Shown: positions 26,010-38,695, numbered from the stretch's first letter. The stretch: 64,000 nt of DNA from Ampullaceana balthica (GCA_944989445.1 CALYLW010000330.1:432001-496000), one strand, 5' to 3'. Notes: generated by a model from the sequence alone, not told the origin. Translations and numbers: made by a program.

Positions 26010-26775
26010 TGGGTCATTTCTTCTCATCATCTCAACGTTTGGGCCCTTTCTTCTCATCATCTCAACGTTTGGGCCCTTTCTTCTCATCATCTCAACGTTT
26101 GGGCCCTTTCTTCTCATCCTCTCAACGTTTGGCCCCTTTCTTCTCATCATCTCAACGTTTGGCCCCTTTCTTCTCATCTCAACGTCTGGGCCCTTTCTTC
26201 TCATCTTCTCAACGTTTGGGCCCTTTCTTCTCATCATCTCAACGTTTGGGCCCTTCCTTCTCATCATCTCAACGTTTGGCCCCTTTCTTCTCATCTCAAC
26301 GTCTGGGCCCTTTCTTCTCATCTTCTCAACGTTTGGGCCCTTTCTTCTCATCATCTCAACGTTTGGGCCCTTCCTTCTCATCATCTCAACGTTTGGGCCC
26401 TTTCTTCTCATCATCTCAACGTTTGGCCCCTTTCTTCTCATCTCAACGTCCGGGCCCTTTCTTCTCATCTTCTCAACGTTTGGGCCCTTTCTTCTCATCA
26501 TCTCAACGTTTGGGCCCTTCCTTCTCATCATCTCAACGTTTGGGCCCTTTCTTCTCATCATCTCAACGTTTGGGCCCTTCCTTCTCATCATCTCAACGTT
26601 TGGCCCCTTTATTCTCATCATCTCAACGTTTGGGCCCTTTCTTCTCATCATCTCAACGTCTTGGCCCTTTCTTCTCATCTTCTCAACGTTTGGGCCCTTT
26701 CTTCTCATCATCTCGACGTTTGGACCCTTTCTTCTCATCATCTCGACGTTTGGACCCTTTCTTTTCATCTCAACG
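26010..26775. repeat. 30-bp minisatellite with higher-order structure
   Basis: About 26 copies of a 30-bp unit containing CATCATCTCAACGTTTGGGC and CCTTTCTTCT. A distinctive block, a unit shortened to 'ctcatctcaacgtc' followed by one with 'catcttctc', recurs at about 26175, 26293 and 26437, so larger blocks were copied as units. It is open on both strands for ~270 codons only because the period is a multiple of three. Confidence 0.95.
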
Positions 26776-27816
26776 AATTATTTTTTTACATAGCCAACTG
26801 AGATTGTTCCGGACACCCCGATTCACATAAAAATTCATAACTCCACTTCTATAAAAGATAGAAAGACAAAATTGGTGTTTTTCATAAGGTCTTAGCAAGC
26901 CTTTTAAAATGATATATTATTTAAGCCTATTGGACTTCATTTAAAGTTTCTGTCAAAGTACCTAATAAAACAGTTTCCTAACAAAAACCCTCGGGCGGTT
27001 GGTTTTTAAGGAAAGGGGTAGTGGAGGGGGTCGTAATAAGCCAGGAGGGGGTTGGCTTTAGAGAAGTATCCCAGGCACGACATGACAGTGTGTGGAGGTC
27101 ATCGAGTCCATCCTCGGCAAATGTTTGAGCGAGATTTCAAAGTCATCGAGCCTTTGAGAGGTGTGCTGCTGCTTGCAGAGATAACTCGTCTCTTTGCGTG
27201 CGATGTTGTCCTGTTTGGGCCCTCGAGTGAGTCTTATCTTGCGAGGAATGGGCTCAGCTCCTCTCCCCCCCCCCAAACCCTCGTGTTCTTGTGTCAACGC
27301 AAACTGTTTGGCGGGAGGCGGCGGAAATCAGCTTATAAATAGCTTTTATTATGTGAGGCTCCCTGGTGTTGGTGGTGGTGGTGGGGGTTTACGACAGAAT
27401 GCGGTGGCTGGTCGTTTGGTCCATAGATTAACTCGGCTATGGCGAGAATGGAAACAATTCATGGGGGATATTAACAAAAGTTTGTTTCCTTAGATGATTT
27501 CCCGGCTGTTTTTTTACTCTCCAAATTTCCAAATCATTTTAGGATCTGTGATCTCATTTCCGGTAGGGTGCTTGACCTTGACATTAGAAGGGATCTACTC
27601 TAATAGGAATCCATTGAAATAAAACACCAATCGTATAGTCCTCAGTTAAAAGCATTGTCCCCTTTGATTGCCAGCGACTTTTTCACACAGCTTAGTCGAA
27701 ATGACAAGACTCAGAAAATCCCATTATTTCGCCAATTTTTATATTAACGTCCCACATCAATATTAGGGTAACTCGTGTTAAGTATCCCAGTATTAGGATA
27801 GCTGTCGTATTAATTA
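26776..27816. other. Intron 1, no gene recognised
   Basis: No coding region or RNA gene recognised. A GGT/G-rich run lies near 27368-27386. Confidence 0.45.
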
Positions 27817-28418
27817 CCCTACTATGGCGGATTAAGGGGGGGGCTGAACGGGCTAAAGCCAGGGGCCCCCGATGATTTAGGGCCCCCAAACTTAGCATAT
27901 TTTATAATAAATGTGGACAAATGTATACATGAATTGCTGAAAATATGATAAATTAATAAAATCTCATCTATTAAAATGATCTCTTTTCCCACACGATAGT
28001 CTTAGCAGTCAAAAAAACCTGATTTGATAGGCTCAATTACAGAAATTATTAAAGAATATTATATATATTTTTTAAATTGACAACCCTAAAAGAACTCTCG
28101 TGGCCGAATGTGAAGCACGAAGGCTTATGGTGCATGCGGTGGCGGGTTCGATCCCCGTGTGGGGTGTGAAATTTTTTTTTCATGTGTTTTTTAATTTTAT
28201 AAATTGTCTTTTACACTCAATTTTAGGATACCGGCAAAAAGTTAGTTCTTCGAAATCGGGTTTTTCATGAATAATCATTTTGGATGAATATTTACAAGTT
28301 ACAGTCTTATATTAGCTGCTAGCAATTATTTTATCTATAGGTACACTGGCTGGATAGGGCCCCAGTTTGAATTGCAGACAGGGGCCCCGTGCAGTCTTAA
28401 TCCGCCCCTGCCCTAATA
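27817..28418. mobile_element. hAT MITE carrying a tRNA-like module
   Basis: The element proper is 27825-28410. Its right end is CTTAATCCGCCCCTG and its left end is the eroded partner TGGCGGATTAAG. Flanking CCCTACTA (27817-27824) and CCCTAATA (28411-28418) are an 8-bp target duplication with one difference. The interior contains GGGGCCCC-rich ends and the tRNA-like segment annotated separately. A second copy of the family at 46436-51251 is split by a larger hAT element. Confidence 0.8.
28092..28168 (+). ncRNA. tRNA-like RNA polymerase III promoter module
   Basis: Box-A-like TGGCCGAATGTG near 28101 and a perfect box B GGTTCGATCCC at 28145-28155 are spaced as in a tRNA. The T-arm stem can form (GCGGG with CCCGT). 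The acceptor stem pairs poorly and no full cloverleaf is apparent, so it is unlikely to be a working tRNA gene. It is better read as a SINE-like promoter embedded in the hAT MITE. A degraded counterpart lies in the same relative position of the other copy (46711-46775, minus). Confidence 0.5.
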
Positions 28419-28811
28419 TATGTGTAAATATAGTTTTAGGCACCTCAATATTGGGTAACTGTCGTATTGTGTCCCCAATATTAAGGATGGGGTCTTGTTT
28501 TCCTTGAAACTTTCAAATCTGCGTTGCAACAAGTTGATCTGTTATGTGAAAAACAGTATAGAAATGGATTCTAGAATGAATACAGAAAACGACAGATTAA
28601 ATATTATTGTAAAATTTCGGAATTTTGTTGTATGATTAAGGGAAAATGCTTTAATTCAAAATTGAACTTATAAAAGTATAACGCTTTAACAAATAGAAAA
28701 TGGATAAATAATGTAATTTAAAATAACAGAAAGATATTAGCGATGCCAAAGAATAATGTAAAACCATGATTCACATGCATTACTATGAAACAATTATTCA
28801 CTATTTGACAG
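28419..28811. other. End of intron 1
   Basis: AT-rich with no other feature. It ends in the acceptor ACTATTTGACAG with the AG at 28810-28811. Confidence 0.5.
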
Positions 28812-29003
28812 ACGCCCCAGACCCACGCTTCTGTCCTCCACAACACGCTGTCGCCCACGGAGGGAAACGTCAAGCGAGTCCACTACATGGACAAGGGACT
28901 GGACATTGACAGGCTGACCACAAACTCACCACCCCGTGGTGCCCTCGCCTCATCGATGGCCTATCACTCGGTCAGAGGTGGACACTGGCCAGCAGGCCGA
29001 TCG
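28812..29003 (+). CDS. Delta-like protocadherin, exon 2 (cytoplasmic tail)
   Basis: 192 bases, 64 codons, phase 0 on both sides, following exon 1 in frame. The acceptor is TTTGACAG|ACG and the donor TCG|GTAAGT. The peptide runs from TPQTHASVLHNTLSP through KRVHYMDKGLDIDRL to GGHWPAGRS. It has no known domain; it is part of the intracellular tail. Because both ends are phase 0 it could be skipped without changing frame. An in-frame AG nine bases further in (28819-28820) is a possible alternative acceptor. The GC-rich third positions contrast with the surrounding AT-rich intron. Confidence 0.85.
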
Positions 29004-29619
29004 GTAAGTGGTCAGTGGTCGCAGCTTTGGCCAAAACTTCAACTATTTTTCTCCCAGCTTATGTACTCTGTAGCCCTCAACGCTCTGTCTCTAACCCTTG
29101 GATTACCGGATTAGTGTGGACACTTTGACAACCAAAACATATTTAAATTTGAATTTTGATCTTTAGTTAATTAAAAGATTCTCAATGATTTTCTTCTGAT
29201 ATAAAAAAAAATGCAGTATAAAAAATAATTGTAAAACATCTAGGATTTATCAAAAAAAGAGACTAACAAAATGATGTCACAATAACGTAAACGAAAACCA
29301 ATTTTAAATTTAAAGCTGGAAACAAAACAACGAATGATGATGTCACGCGATCGTAGTTTTTAAAAAAGAAAGCATTTGCCCTTTCAAATTAAAAAAAAAG
29401 CGACGCAGTAAAAAAAAGTGGTGTCGCAAAAAGCCAAAAAATTTCAATCTAAAGCAAACTTTGGCCAAAGCCTGTAATGTAGTTTCCTGTTTCCGGGATT
29501 CATTAAAAGCGGTTAAAGAGATTCCAAAAGAATCAGTTAGGGCCCCGTTTATTGTGTCAGACATTAGGGGGAGCCTCTAAAACGGCGGCTCGGTCAACAG
29601 ACCCGGATATCATGCTTAA

Positions 29620-29835
29620 TGACACCCGGGCAGTTGGGTACCCGGGCAGTCGGGCACCCGGATAGTAAGTCATTCATTTGACTTTCGGGCAGTCGGGCAC
29701 CGGGCAGTTGGACACCCATGCAGTGTGTAAATATTTATTTCACTCGGGCAGTCGGACATGGGCATCGGACACCCGGGCAGTGAAGTAAGTAATTCATTTC
29801 ACACCCGGGCTGTCGGAGACACCCGGGCAGTAAGG
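29620..29835. repeat. Degenerate CCCGGGCAGTCGG repeat
   Basis: About a dozen spaced occurrences of CACCCGGGCAGTCGG-like phrases, mixed with a longer ~60-bp period carrying 'agtaagtcattcatttcac'. Confidence 0.7.
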
Positions 29836-30313
29836 AAATCATGCAGCCGAGCACCAAGAGAAAGTGGAAGTCCTGCTTACGACACACAAAGAAGTTACAG
29901 AACAGGAAAGAACCCACGACAAGTTCTCCTACTCTGTTCAATATCTTGTCTTCAGCCTAGCATGATTACGGCCCTCTTGTTTGTGATGTACAATGGCACT
30001 CAAAGAGCGTGAAGATGAAAAAAAAACGACTGCTATTTATTTTTTAAAAGCCGTAAACGCTTTGTGACACCATTTTGTAGCTATGACCCAATGGTTCGTG
30101 AACACGTATTTTATCAAACTACTAGCAGCCAACATTTAACCCTGTATTATAAGTCCACACTACCCCTTACCACCACCTTCTGTTGCATGGCTTCACTGTC
30201 ACACATGTATGTTATCTTATTTACTATTTACTTTACGTTATAGTGTTCATTAACTTTCTCTTCCTGTTAGCTGTTGTCATGTTGGGAACGCGGGACACTT
30301 GTACTCAAACTTC

Positions 30314-30441
30314 ATTTTTATTAGGGCTGTAACGGATTTTTATTAAACTGGCCGGATTTATAAAGTGAAATCCGACCGGAGCCGGAGCTGCATTTGTGAA
30401 AATGACCGGATTCCGGATTTGCCGGAGCCGGAGCCATTATA

Positions 30442-30518
<77 letters not shown>

Positions 30519-30607
30519 TTATGAAGTGAAATCGAGCCTTAGCCGGATTTTCTTTTTAAATGGCTCGATTCGGATCTGCAAATATCCGGTACACCCCTAA
30601 TTTTTAT
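30314..30607. mobile_element. hAT MITE with internal (TA)n expansion
   Basis: The element proper is 30322-30599, with ends TAGGGCTGTAACGGAT and (reverse complement of the right end) TAGGGGTGTACCGGAT. Perfect 8-bp duplications ATTTTTAT lie at 30314-30321 and 30600-30607. The interior has repeated GCCGGAGCCGGA and a ~75-bp (TA)n tract at about 30440-30516, which must have expanded from within the element. Confidence 0.9.
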
Positions 30608-31131
30608 GAAAAACGTTTGTATGGGTTTATATCGTCTGATTGATTTCTTTTTTTCCCGTGGCCCGACAAAGACTTGGCTTGTCATCGTTTGGGGCTAAGG
30701 ACCTTAAACATGATATGAGCCCCATACCTAACGTCGGAACATAGAAGCGAAAATGTGTCTATCTATTCTTGACGTCACCAGAATGTTTTGAGATATTCAA
30801 TTCACTTGGCACCTAGTCGTTTTATCGAAAATAATCAAACAACCACTACAACATTTTCAACTTTAACGTGTAAAATTGAGTAATTCCCGATTTTTTAACA
30901 AAAATTTGTTTCCAAATTTTCAAAAAATAAACAACAAAAAACAAAATTAAATTAACAATCTAGAATCCTAATTGGATTTTGAACTGAAAGCATTCAAGTG
31001 TTGATTCTATTAAAGTAAAAAGTCTTGATTAGCGCACGTTGACCTTGTCCCATTAAAGGTCAGGCCTAGCAACCTTGACCCGTACAAGACTGACACACAC
31101 AGTAACCTTGACCCCACCCGTTTGTCTGCAG

Positions 31132-31285
31132 CAGTCTCCCAGAAGCTCCGTCGTCAAACTCTCTCAGGATGACGTCACAAGCCACTCTTCGGGCAGCACG
31201 TGCGACAGTGGGCGTGGCGGGTCCAGCGAAGAAGGTGAAGGCCACGGGCCTGCCCACGCCGTCGTCGTTGCCATAGGAGACGGTG
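31132..31285 (+). CDS. Delta-like protocadherin, exon 3 (DSGRG motif)
   Basis: 154 bases from acceptor TTTGTCTGCAG|CAG to donor GGTG|GTAAGT, entering in phase 0 and leaving one base over. The peptide begins QSPRSSVVKLSQDD and contains STCDSGRGGSSEEGE. A DSGRG-type acidic Ser motif is, as I recall, common in protocadherin tails and supports the assignment. The G left over joins AT of exon 4 to make Asp, giving GDGDRCDS. The acceptor has a tandem CAGCAG, so one Gln could be lost by alternative use of the second AG. DSG followed by a nearby Ser resembles a phosphodegron, but that is inference. Confidence 0.88.
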
Positions 31286-34200
31286 GTAAGTTGCCATGCC
31301 AACAGCTAATGTGGCCCTTAACGACCAAATTGTCTTGTCGTCTGCTCGTCTTAGTTGCTATTAGTTTTTATTGTTTGTTGCTGAGCTCGTGATTGTATTC
31401 TAACCCAGTCCGTTATTTTTTAGCCTTGTTTTTGTCTTTGTTTTTTTCTTCTTTTCACTCGTAACGCCCTCTTTGGGTTGTTGGGTACGACTTGACTAAA
31501 GTTCTGAAACAGTAAGAGTTAGAAAAGAATTAGAACATTAAAATGGAAATTCCCCCGAGATACCGGGACAAGCGACTATGGTCACCATGACAACACATTC
31601 TCAATAGCAGAAAAAGTATCAGACGCTGTTATGTGGAATAACTTTCCAGTTCACATATGCTAGCTATCTGAGAGTTCATTCAAATTAGTCTTTCTCCGAA
31701 CTCCATCCTGGAATAAAACCGGAGCTTTATCCGTATAGTTATTACTGACAATCGTGGCTAAGTAAGTCTCGCTCGTTCACCCGCCCCAGTAACTCACCCT
31801 AATGAACTACCGCAGTCGCCACTGTCCACCCCAAAGTGCAGACCCTTACCGCTACCCTTTAGCATCGCAAACTGTCACCGCCTCTATGTAACCACCCCCT
31901 CCACCACCACCCCTTGTACTTGCCAATACCACCACCCCTATCACCACCCCATCATACACACACACACGACACTCGCACTACGACTGTCCTGCTCAGACTG
32001 ACAGAGTTACAAAGATGTTCCCGGAAACAGGCCGTCTTATTAGAATTCATTAGTTGACATCTAGGGGGAGTGGCCTGGTGTCCGATTGATAATACCATCG
32101 ATATGTAGCCCGTGTGACGTCAGGACAGGCTTTTCCCTCTCTATTAGCGTGGTGACACACTAGTATTGCCAGAGTTTTTTCGTATCTTAAGCTTCGGATT
32201 GGATTTTGTTTCCTTGTATTACAAACTCTTCAATTTTATCATAACAGCGAGTTTTTCCAGCTTCTCTTTTTACAGTTGTGTATGTGTGTGTGATAGAGCA
32301 GGTGTGGGAAAATGTATCAATATATCTTTCTATTTTGTAGTTATGAAAAAAAGTTTTGAAGATTTTTCGTAACAAATGATATAAGGGTAGTGTTGCTTTT
32401 AATAATTTGATGTTTAACAATACACACATATCTTCTTTTAAAAAAACTATAAAGTTATCTGAACCTACTTTTGACGTAGTTCTAAGAGCTTCAATTGATA
32501 CATTCAGAGTATTTTACAGGAGAATTCACGTAATGGCTCGTAATTTGCACGTACCTATTTGCCCTTGATGGTCTCACCTGTTATTGTGTCTCGGTAGTCT
32601 TATTTATGTCTTAGTTTGACAAAAAGCTATACATTTATTTGTAAAATTGTCGTGTGGAAATGGATCATTATTTGGTATCAATAGTGTATAACTTCAGTAG
32701 TAAAGACTTATTGATGTTGAAATGGCGTCATTAGTTTATATGTTTATATATTTAGCTAGACTCCAGCTGTATGAGCAGCAATGGAACTCGGACGAAACGC
32801 AGGACAGAATTAATTAGGTTAATGAGACAATTAAGCCTGGACCACGTGACGTCGTTGGCTGGACGGGAGGCGGTGATGGGGGGTGGAAAGTTCTGTCGAG
32901 TGTTGGTGTGGTGTCCGGACTCTGACACTCTTTGATTGGCACTCACGACAGGGGAAGACAATTCACAGCCAGTTGGAGACAATTGATCTTGTGACAGAAG
33001 ACGGCAACAGTGCAATATCCGGGGTCTTCGGACCCACCCACACGTCCCACCCCACCCCCCCCGCCCCGAACAATATTCCGCACTGGTGTCTTCCTTCCTT
33101 CTTTCCATCCCATCTTCTGTTCATTATCTCCGTCATTCCCCTTTTCATCCCGCACACATTTCCCGTTCCTCTTTCATCCACGCTAAGACCAGGACTGGTG
33201 GTCGTCTGCATACTGCCAGTAGTCTGGTCGTCTGCTCTCAGTGTCTGTCTTCAAGTGTTTACTGTTAAACATCTCAGTTTAGTGTTCTGTGACTTCAGCT
33301 GATTAATTTCATATTTCTTCCATTCCTTCTGCATGGTAACATTTTCATAATGAAAGTAAGAGAGATTGAGGACTGGGGCGCATATTTTGTTACAGTAAAA
33401 GAATTTCATTTCTAAAGAATAGAGATGATAATGTTATTAAACACGACTAAACTACAAGTGATAAGCTGGAAACTTCGATGTGATTTTCAGGCACCAATCT
33501 AGTGCGTTTTTTTCAAAGTTCTAAAACAATTAGAGACATCTGCGGCTAATAACCAGACTGAAACATTTATCCATGGAATTTGAAAGAAAATAACAACAAA
33601 TATGAGGAGAGATTGAAAATGGAAATGGAATCATCCAGAGAAGAAATTTTAACAATGTTTTTAAAAAGAATAATTTGTAAAAAATAAACTCTTTAAATAT
33701 TTATTAAGAAACTTTTCATCTTGTGGAAGGCTGGCTTGCCTTAGCTGGACGGCTGGCTTGCCTTAGCTGGACGGCTGGCTTACCTTAGCTGTAACTCTTC
33801 GTGTACATTTTGATCTGCTCTAAATGTCTCTCTTTATGTTCAACACGCTCAAATTATCGTGGCTAACAACGTCCGCTTTTTATTTTTACTGATATGTTTG
33901 GTAGGAGAGATCAAATCTGTATTTAAATTATTTTCCAAGTATCAAATCAAATGAAAATTTCCTAATTTTATTATTATTATTATTTTATTTATTTATTTTT
34001 TTGGTCAACATTTTTAAGGATACATTACAATTTTAACAGGGAAAACTAGCGAATGAAATTATAAAAAAAAACTTCAATGAATGACTGAAGTATGAAAAAT
34101 TAGTAAAAGTGTTCCAATGCAATTAGAGAATGCATTTCGACTGCCCCAAGCAGTGTCTGGTACGTGGTCATACAGCACACGGATGTGCTCTCGCAGTGCC

Positions 34201-35286
34201 AACAGAAAGCGATAGATTGAATATCACAGATCTCAATTGGCTGACGCCACGGCCAACAAAGACGCCTGTGAACTGACGCGTGACGCAGGTTTTAATTTAA
34301 TTAGATTCCCTCTGGATAATATTCTATGAGAAGATATTGCCTCACGGGTTCACTGAAAATCCCTTTCCAATATCACCCCTACCCCGACCACGGCCCAGAG
34401 ACACCACCCCAACTATTTTTTTATTCGTCATCCCCCCTCCCATGTCAGCATTCTCGACCACCCAGCCCACCCCCACACACACCCCTACGCTATAATTTGA
34501 GACCCTTCAGCATTTTCAACCCTCTCTTCTCCTCCTCCCTTACCCCACTCCAAGCATGTCTTATTACATTTGGTCCCCGGAGATTTCCGCTCTTGGCTAC
34601 TCCGCTAACTTCTTCACCCTTTCCACGGGAGCCTGTGCAAACACTCACTCAAATCTATTCACACCCATTCCGTGAAATCACTTTCCAATTCCCCGCCCAC
34701 TCCTCTCCCCAACTCCCCACCCCCCTCATCCTTGTATCCTTGCACCCGAGCCACCACTGCTGAAATCTTGATTCTATCCGTACAATTAGCCGAAATTACT
34801 CTCCGCTAGACTTTCTCATCTTCTTTCTTTGCTCAAGCCAAATTCTGACATGAAAACTTAGGATTTGAACATTCAAACGTGTTTGGCCTAAATCTAACGG
34901 CCGGCTCGGCTGGCCGCCACCCGTGATGTTGTTTAATCAAGGGGCTTAAGTCGTACTGTCGGTCCAGCTTGTGTTTTTTATTGGACAGATTTTTGTGGTT
35001 TTGGGGGATTTCTCACATGATTTGGTGACCAAAAAAAGGGTGGGTGGGTGGGGTGGTTGTTCGGGGTTTCTGTAGAGGGATCAGGGTTGCTGCCAGCCGG
35101 CACACTAGACGTCTCGTGATTTCAAAATCAATTAATCAGAGTAACCATAACACGCCCGTGACATCTTCAGTACCCCTATTAGAACTGAGTGGATAAAGTT
35201 AGTGAGATTCATCAGTTTTCGCGTTTATTTTCAATTCAATAAGTTAATCAATTACATTTCGACCCTATGATTTACTTTTAAAATCT

Positions 35287-35582
35287 TTTTTCCACCACAC
35301 TTCCCTTTCAACCACACTTCCCTTTTCCACCGCACTTCCCTTTCAACTGCACTTCCCTTTCCACCACACTTCCCTTTTCCACCACACTTCCCTCTTCCGC
35401 CACACTCCCCTTTTCCGCCACACTCCCCTTTTCCGCCACACTTCCCTTTTCCACCACACTTCCCTTTCCACCACACTTCCCTTTTCCACCACACTTCCCT
35501 TTCCACCACACTTCCCTTTTCCACCACACTTCCCTTTCCACCACACTTCCCTTTCCACCACACTTCCCTTTCCACTACACTT
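35287..35582. repeat. 17/18-bp pyrimidine-rich minisatellite
   Basis: About 17 copies of CCACCACACTTCCCTTT with or without an extra T, plus CCGCCACACTCCCC variants. Single-T length changes shift the frame between copies. Confidence 0.92.
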
Positions 35583-36199
35583 TCTAACCCACCATCGCCC
35601 CACACACAAACACGAAACATGCCAACATTTTATTTAATCTCCAACTTTATTTTCTTTTTATCTCATCTCACATTACATCATGTAATTCAATCTTAACCCA
35701 AAAATTTCCCCAAGTCCACACCCCCTCTACACCCCTCGAACCTCCGACACCCCTCAACACCCCCCCCCCGGCCCATTAATTAAGTTTTAATCTTTTTCTT
35801 TTTGGCAAACATCTCTCCATCACCAGCTGTCTGCGCCATTTTGGGCTCAGTGCCGGAGGAGGGGGCCAGGGGGGCATGACAGGAGAAGATGGCTGCATAA
35901 TCAGCACATGCAGACGACATCTCAGTTTTTCTGATATTAAACCTCACTCGCCCTCCCCTCGGCCACAACACGTCTTCAATCACTATTGTCTCACTAATCA
36001 CACTCTCTCCATCCCTCTCGTCCCCTACAACCCCCCTCCCCACCCTCGTGCATCACTCCTCTTTCTCACTCCTCCCACTTTTCATCCACCACAGCCTCGT
36101 TTTATTTTGTACCTCTATGACAGCCCCTCACTCCCTCCCTCCCTCATCCTCATTCCACCACTCCCCACTTTCCTCACATTCAAAACATCTACACAAAAT

Positions 36200-36410
36200 A
36201 CTTGGACCCTAATACCTCATATAAAAACAACATGAATCTAATACCTCATATAAAAACAACATGAATCTAATACCTCATATCAAAAACATACACGAACCTA
36301 ATACCTCATACAAAAACAACATGAACCTAATACCTCATACAAAAACAACATGAACCTAATACCTCATACAAAGACAACATGAACCTAATGCGTGATACAA
36401 AACAACATGT
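36200..36410. repeat. 29-bp minisatellite
   Basis: About seven copies of a unit containing CCTAATACCTCATACAAAAA and ACAACATGAA. Confidence 0.88.
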
Positions 36411-36754
36411 TAGACTATGAACCTCATTTAACCGACATCAACTTTCCTCCATTTCTTTCAGCGGCCTCTCGTTGTCTGTACTCTCATTAATACTTGGACT
36501 AGCGGTCAATAGGCTCAATAATTGCTTCCCTTGGTTTCAAAAACCCATCGCCCGCCATTTAGCGATGCAACGCTTCCATTTCTCCATGTCGTTAACGGAA
36601 TCCTGTTACGTCCTACGATGTTGACACAACCAGCGTTACCACGATTTTGTGCTATAATTACTTGGTGGCAATACTATTGAAACACCCCGTCATCAGAGAG
36701 AAGAAATCAAGGAAAACAACAAAAAAGACTACGGTTTCGAATTCCAATCAATTC

Positions 36755-37335
36755 TTGACTTCCAGACTTCCAGACTTCTTGACTTCTTGACTTCCAGACT
36801 TCTTGACTTCCAGACTTCTTGACTTCCAGACTTCTTGACTTCCAGACTTCTTGACTTCCAGACTTCTTGACTTCCAGACTTCTTGACTTCGACTTCCAGA
36901 CTTCTTGACTTCCAGACTTCTTGACTTCCAGACTTCTTGACTTCCATACTTCTTGACTTCCATACTTCTTGACTTCCATACTTCTTGACTTCCATACTTC
37001 TTGACTTCCATATTTCTTGACTTCCAGACTTCTTGACTTCCAGACTTCTTGACTTCCAGACTTCTTGACTTCCAGACTTCCAGACTTCCTGACTTCCAGA
37101 CTTCTTGACTTCCAGACTTCTTGACTTCCAGACTTCTTGACTTCCAGACTTCTTGACTTCCAGACTTCTTGACTTCCAGACTTCTTGACTTCCATACTTC
37201 TTGACTTCCATACTTCTTGACTTCCATACTTCTTGACTTCCATATTTCTTGACTTCCATATTTCTTGACTTCCAGTCTCCTTGACTTCCAGTCTTCTTGA
37301 CTTCCAGACTCCTTGACTTCCAGACTTCTTGACTT
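36755..37335. repeat. 16-bp minisatellite with higher-order duplication
   Basis: About 36 copies of the 16-bp unit GACTTCTTGACTTCCA. A 'cata' variant block occurs at about 36946-37015 and again at about 37190-37262, each ending in units with CATATTTCTTGAC, implying a ~245-bp segmental duplication inside the array. Confidence 0.95.
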
Positions 37336-38024
37336 TGACGTCTGTACTGTGTGGATTTGTGATCTTTTCCAGTGAGTTGATCACGTGACCATAGGCCTGT
37401 CATGCATCTGACTCTAAATGTTGTTAAAATGTTAGGATAATGGGTTAGGGTAAATGGTTAGTATTTTACCTGTACTCTTGTTCAGTCGGTAACTTGCAAT
37501 CACGTTTGTGGGTCAACTTCCGTGTTGTTTGTGCTCGTCAAATAAATTGTTACCGTTTAGTTGGTCCATTTTAAACGTAAACCTTGTAGTGTTTAAACTG
37601 TAGACTGTTTGTACTTGTGCCTGCTCATTTTTGGGAATTTAATACAAACCAACGAGAAGGCTGCATGAGTGATTCCCCACGAACTCTTGGATGAACGCAA
37701 GATTAATGAGGAAATGTCATGTTTGATCATTTAAATATCATTCCGCTAATAGTTGCGTCTAATTCCAATATCCCCTACAGCCACCGGGAGCGATTGTTTA
37801 ATGAAGTGTTCAGCACCTCGGGGGCCGAAATCTTATTAGGGCGTCAATAACATTACTGACGTCACGATCGCTGTGTCCAACAACGCTCATTAGCTTCACT
37901 AACAATTTGAAATTATTGTCTTACGTTTTTTAGCGACCATGTAACAAAATTGTCCAAAATTGTGCCCGCCAATCCTGCCTCTAGAACACATTGGTGGCTA
38001 TTTGTTGATATTGTTACTTCTAAC
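37336..38024. other. Intron 3 segment, no gene recognised
   Basis: AT-rich intronic sequence without recognisable coding, RNA or transposon features. Confidence 0.45.
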
Positions 38025-38695
38025 TGAATGTCATTCTTACCTCCATTACACATTGATGTATATTTGTTTATATTGTTACTTCTAACTGAATGTCAATTCT
38101 TACATCTATTACACACAGATTGATATCCATTTGTACTAATTGTTACTTCTAACGGAATGTCCTTTCCTGCCTCTGTAACACATTGATATCTCTTTGTCTC
38201 AATTGTTACTTGTAACGGAATGTCCATTCCTGCATCTATAACACTAACACATAAACGTACATTTGTCTCAATTGCTACTTCTAACGGAATGTCCATTCCT
38301 GCCTCTGTAACACATTGATGTCTCTTTGTCTCAATTGCTACTTCTAACGGAATGTCCATTCCTTCCTCTGTAACACATTGATGTCTCTTTGTCTCAATTG
38401 TTACTGCTGACGGAATGTCCATTCCTGCCCCTGTAACACATTGATGTCTCTTTGTCCTAATTGTTACTTCTAACGGAATGTCCATTCCTGCCTCTATAAC
38501 ACATTGATGTCTCTTTGTCCTAAGTGTTACTTCTAACGGAATGTCCCTTTCTGCCCCTGTAAAACACTGATGTCTATTTGTCCTTCTTGTTATTTCAAAC
38601 ATAATGTCCATTCCTGCCTCTGTAACACATTGATGTCTCTTTGTCCTATTTGTTACTTCTAACGGAATGTACATTCCTGCCTCTATAGTTCTTTG
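38025..38695 (-). repeat. 63-bp minisatellite, open on the minus strand
   Basis: About ten copies of a 63-bp unit containing TTACTTCTAACGGAATGTCC and CACATTGATGTCTCTTTGTC. On the minus strand it reads as a 202-codon frame (38093-38701) of 21-residue units, consensus like GMDIPLEVTIRTKRHQCVTEA, with most changes at silent-looking or conservative positions. The first copies (38025-38095) are diverged. I treat it as a minisatellite. It is not shown to be translated. Confidence 0.85.

Larger units (their letters stand above)
29004..31131. other. Intron 2
   Basis: Bounded by GTAAGT at 29004 and TTTGTCTGCAG at 31131. It contains the degenerate GGGCAG-type repeat at 29620-29835 and the TA-expanded hAT MITE at 30322-30599. 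No other gene recognised. Confidence 0.7.

Noticed and set aside
25956..26830. ~270-codon frames on both strands
   Set aside because: Products of a 30-bp tandem repeat whose period is a multiple of three.
28092..28168. A functional tRNA gene
   Set aside because: The acceptor stem pairs poorly and the anticodon arm is unclear. Presence of a degraded copy inside the same MITE family argues for a promoter-like relic.
34326..34763. 145-codon frame in a C-rich intronic segment
   Set aside because: Low-complexity Pro/Ser/Leu composition, no splice context linking it to the gene, no family resemblance.
36707..37403. 225-codon frames on the minus strand
   Set aside because: Translation of the 16-bp minisatellite in three frames with the same repeating peptide.
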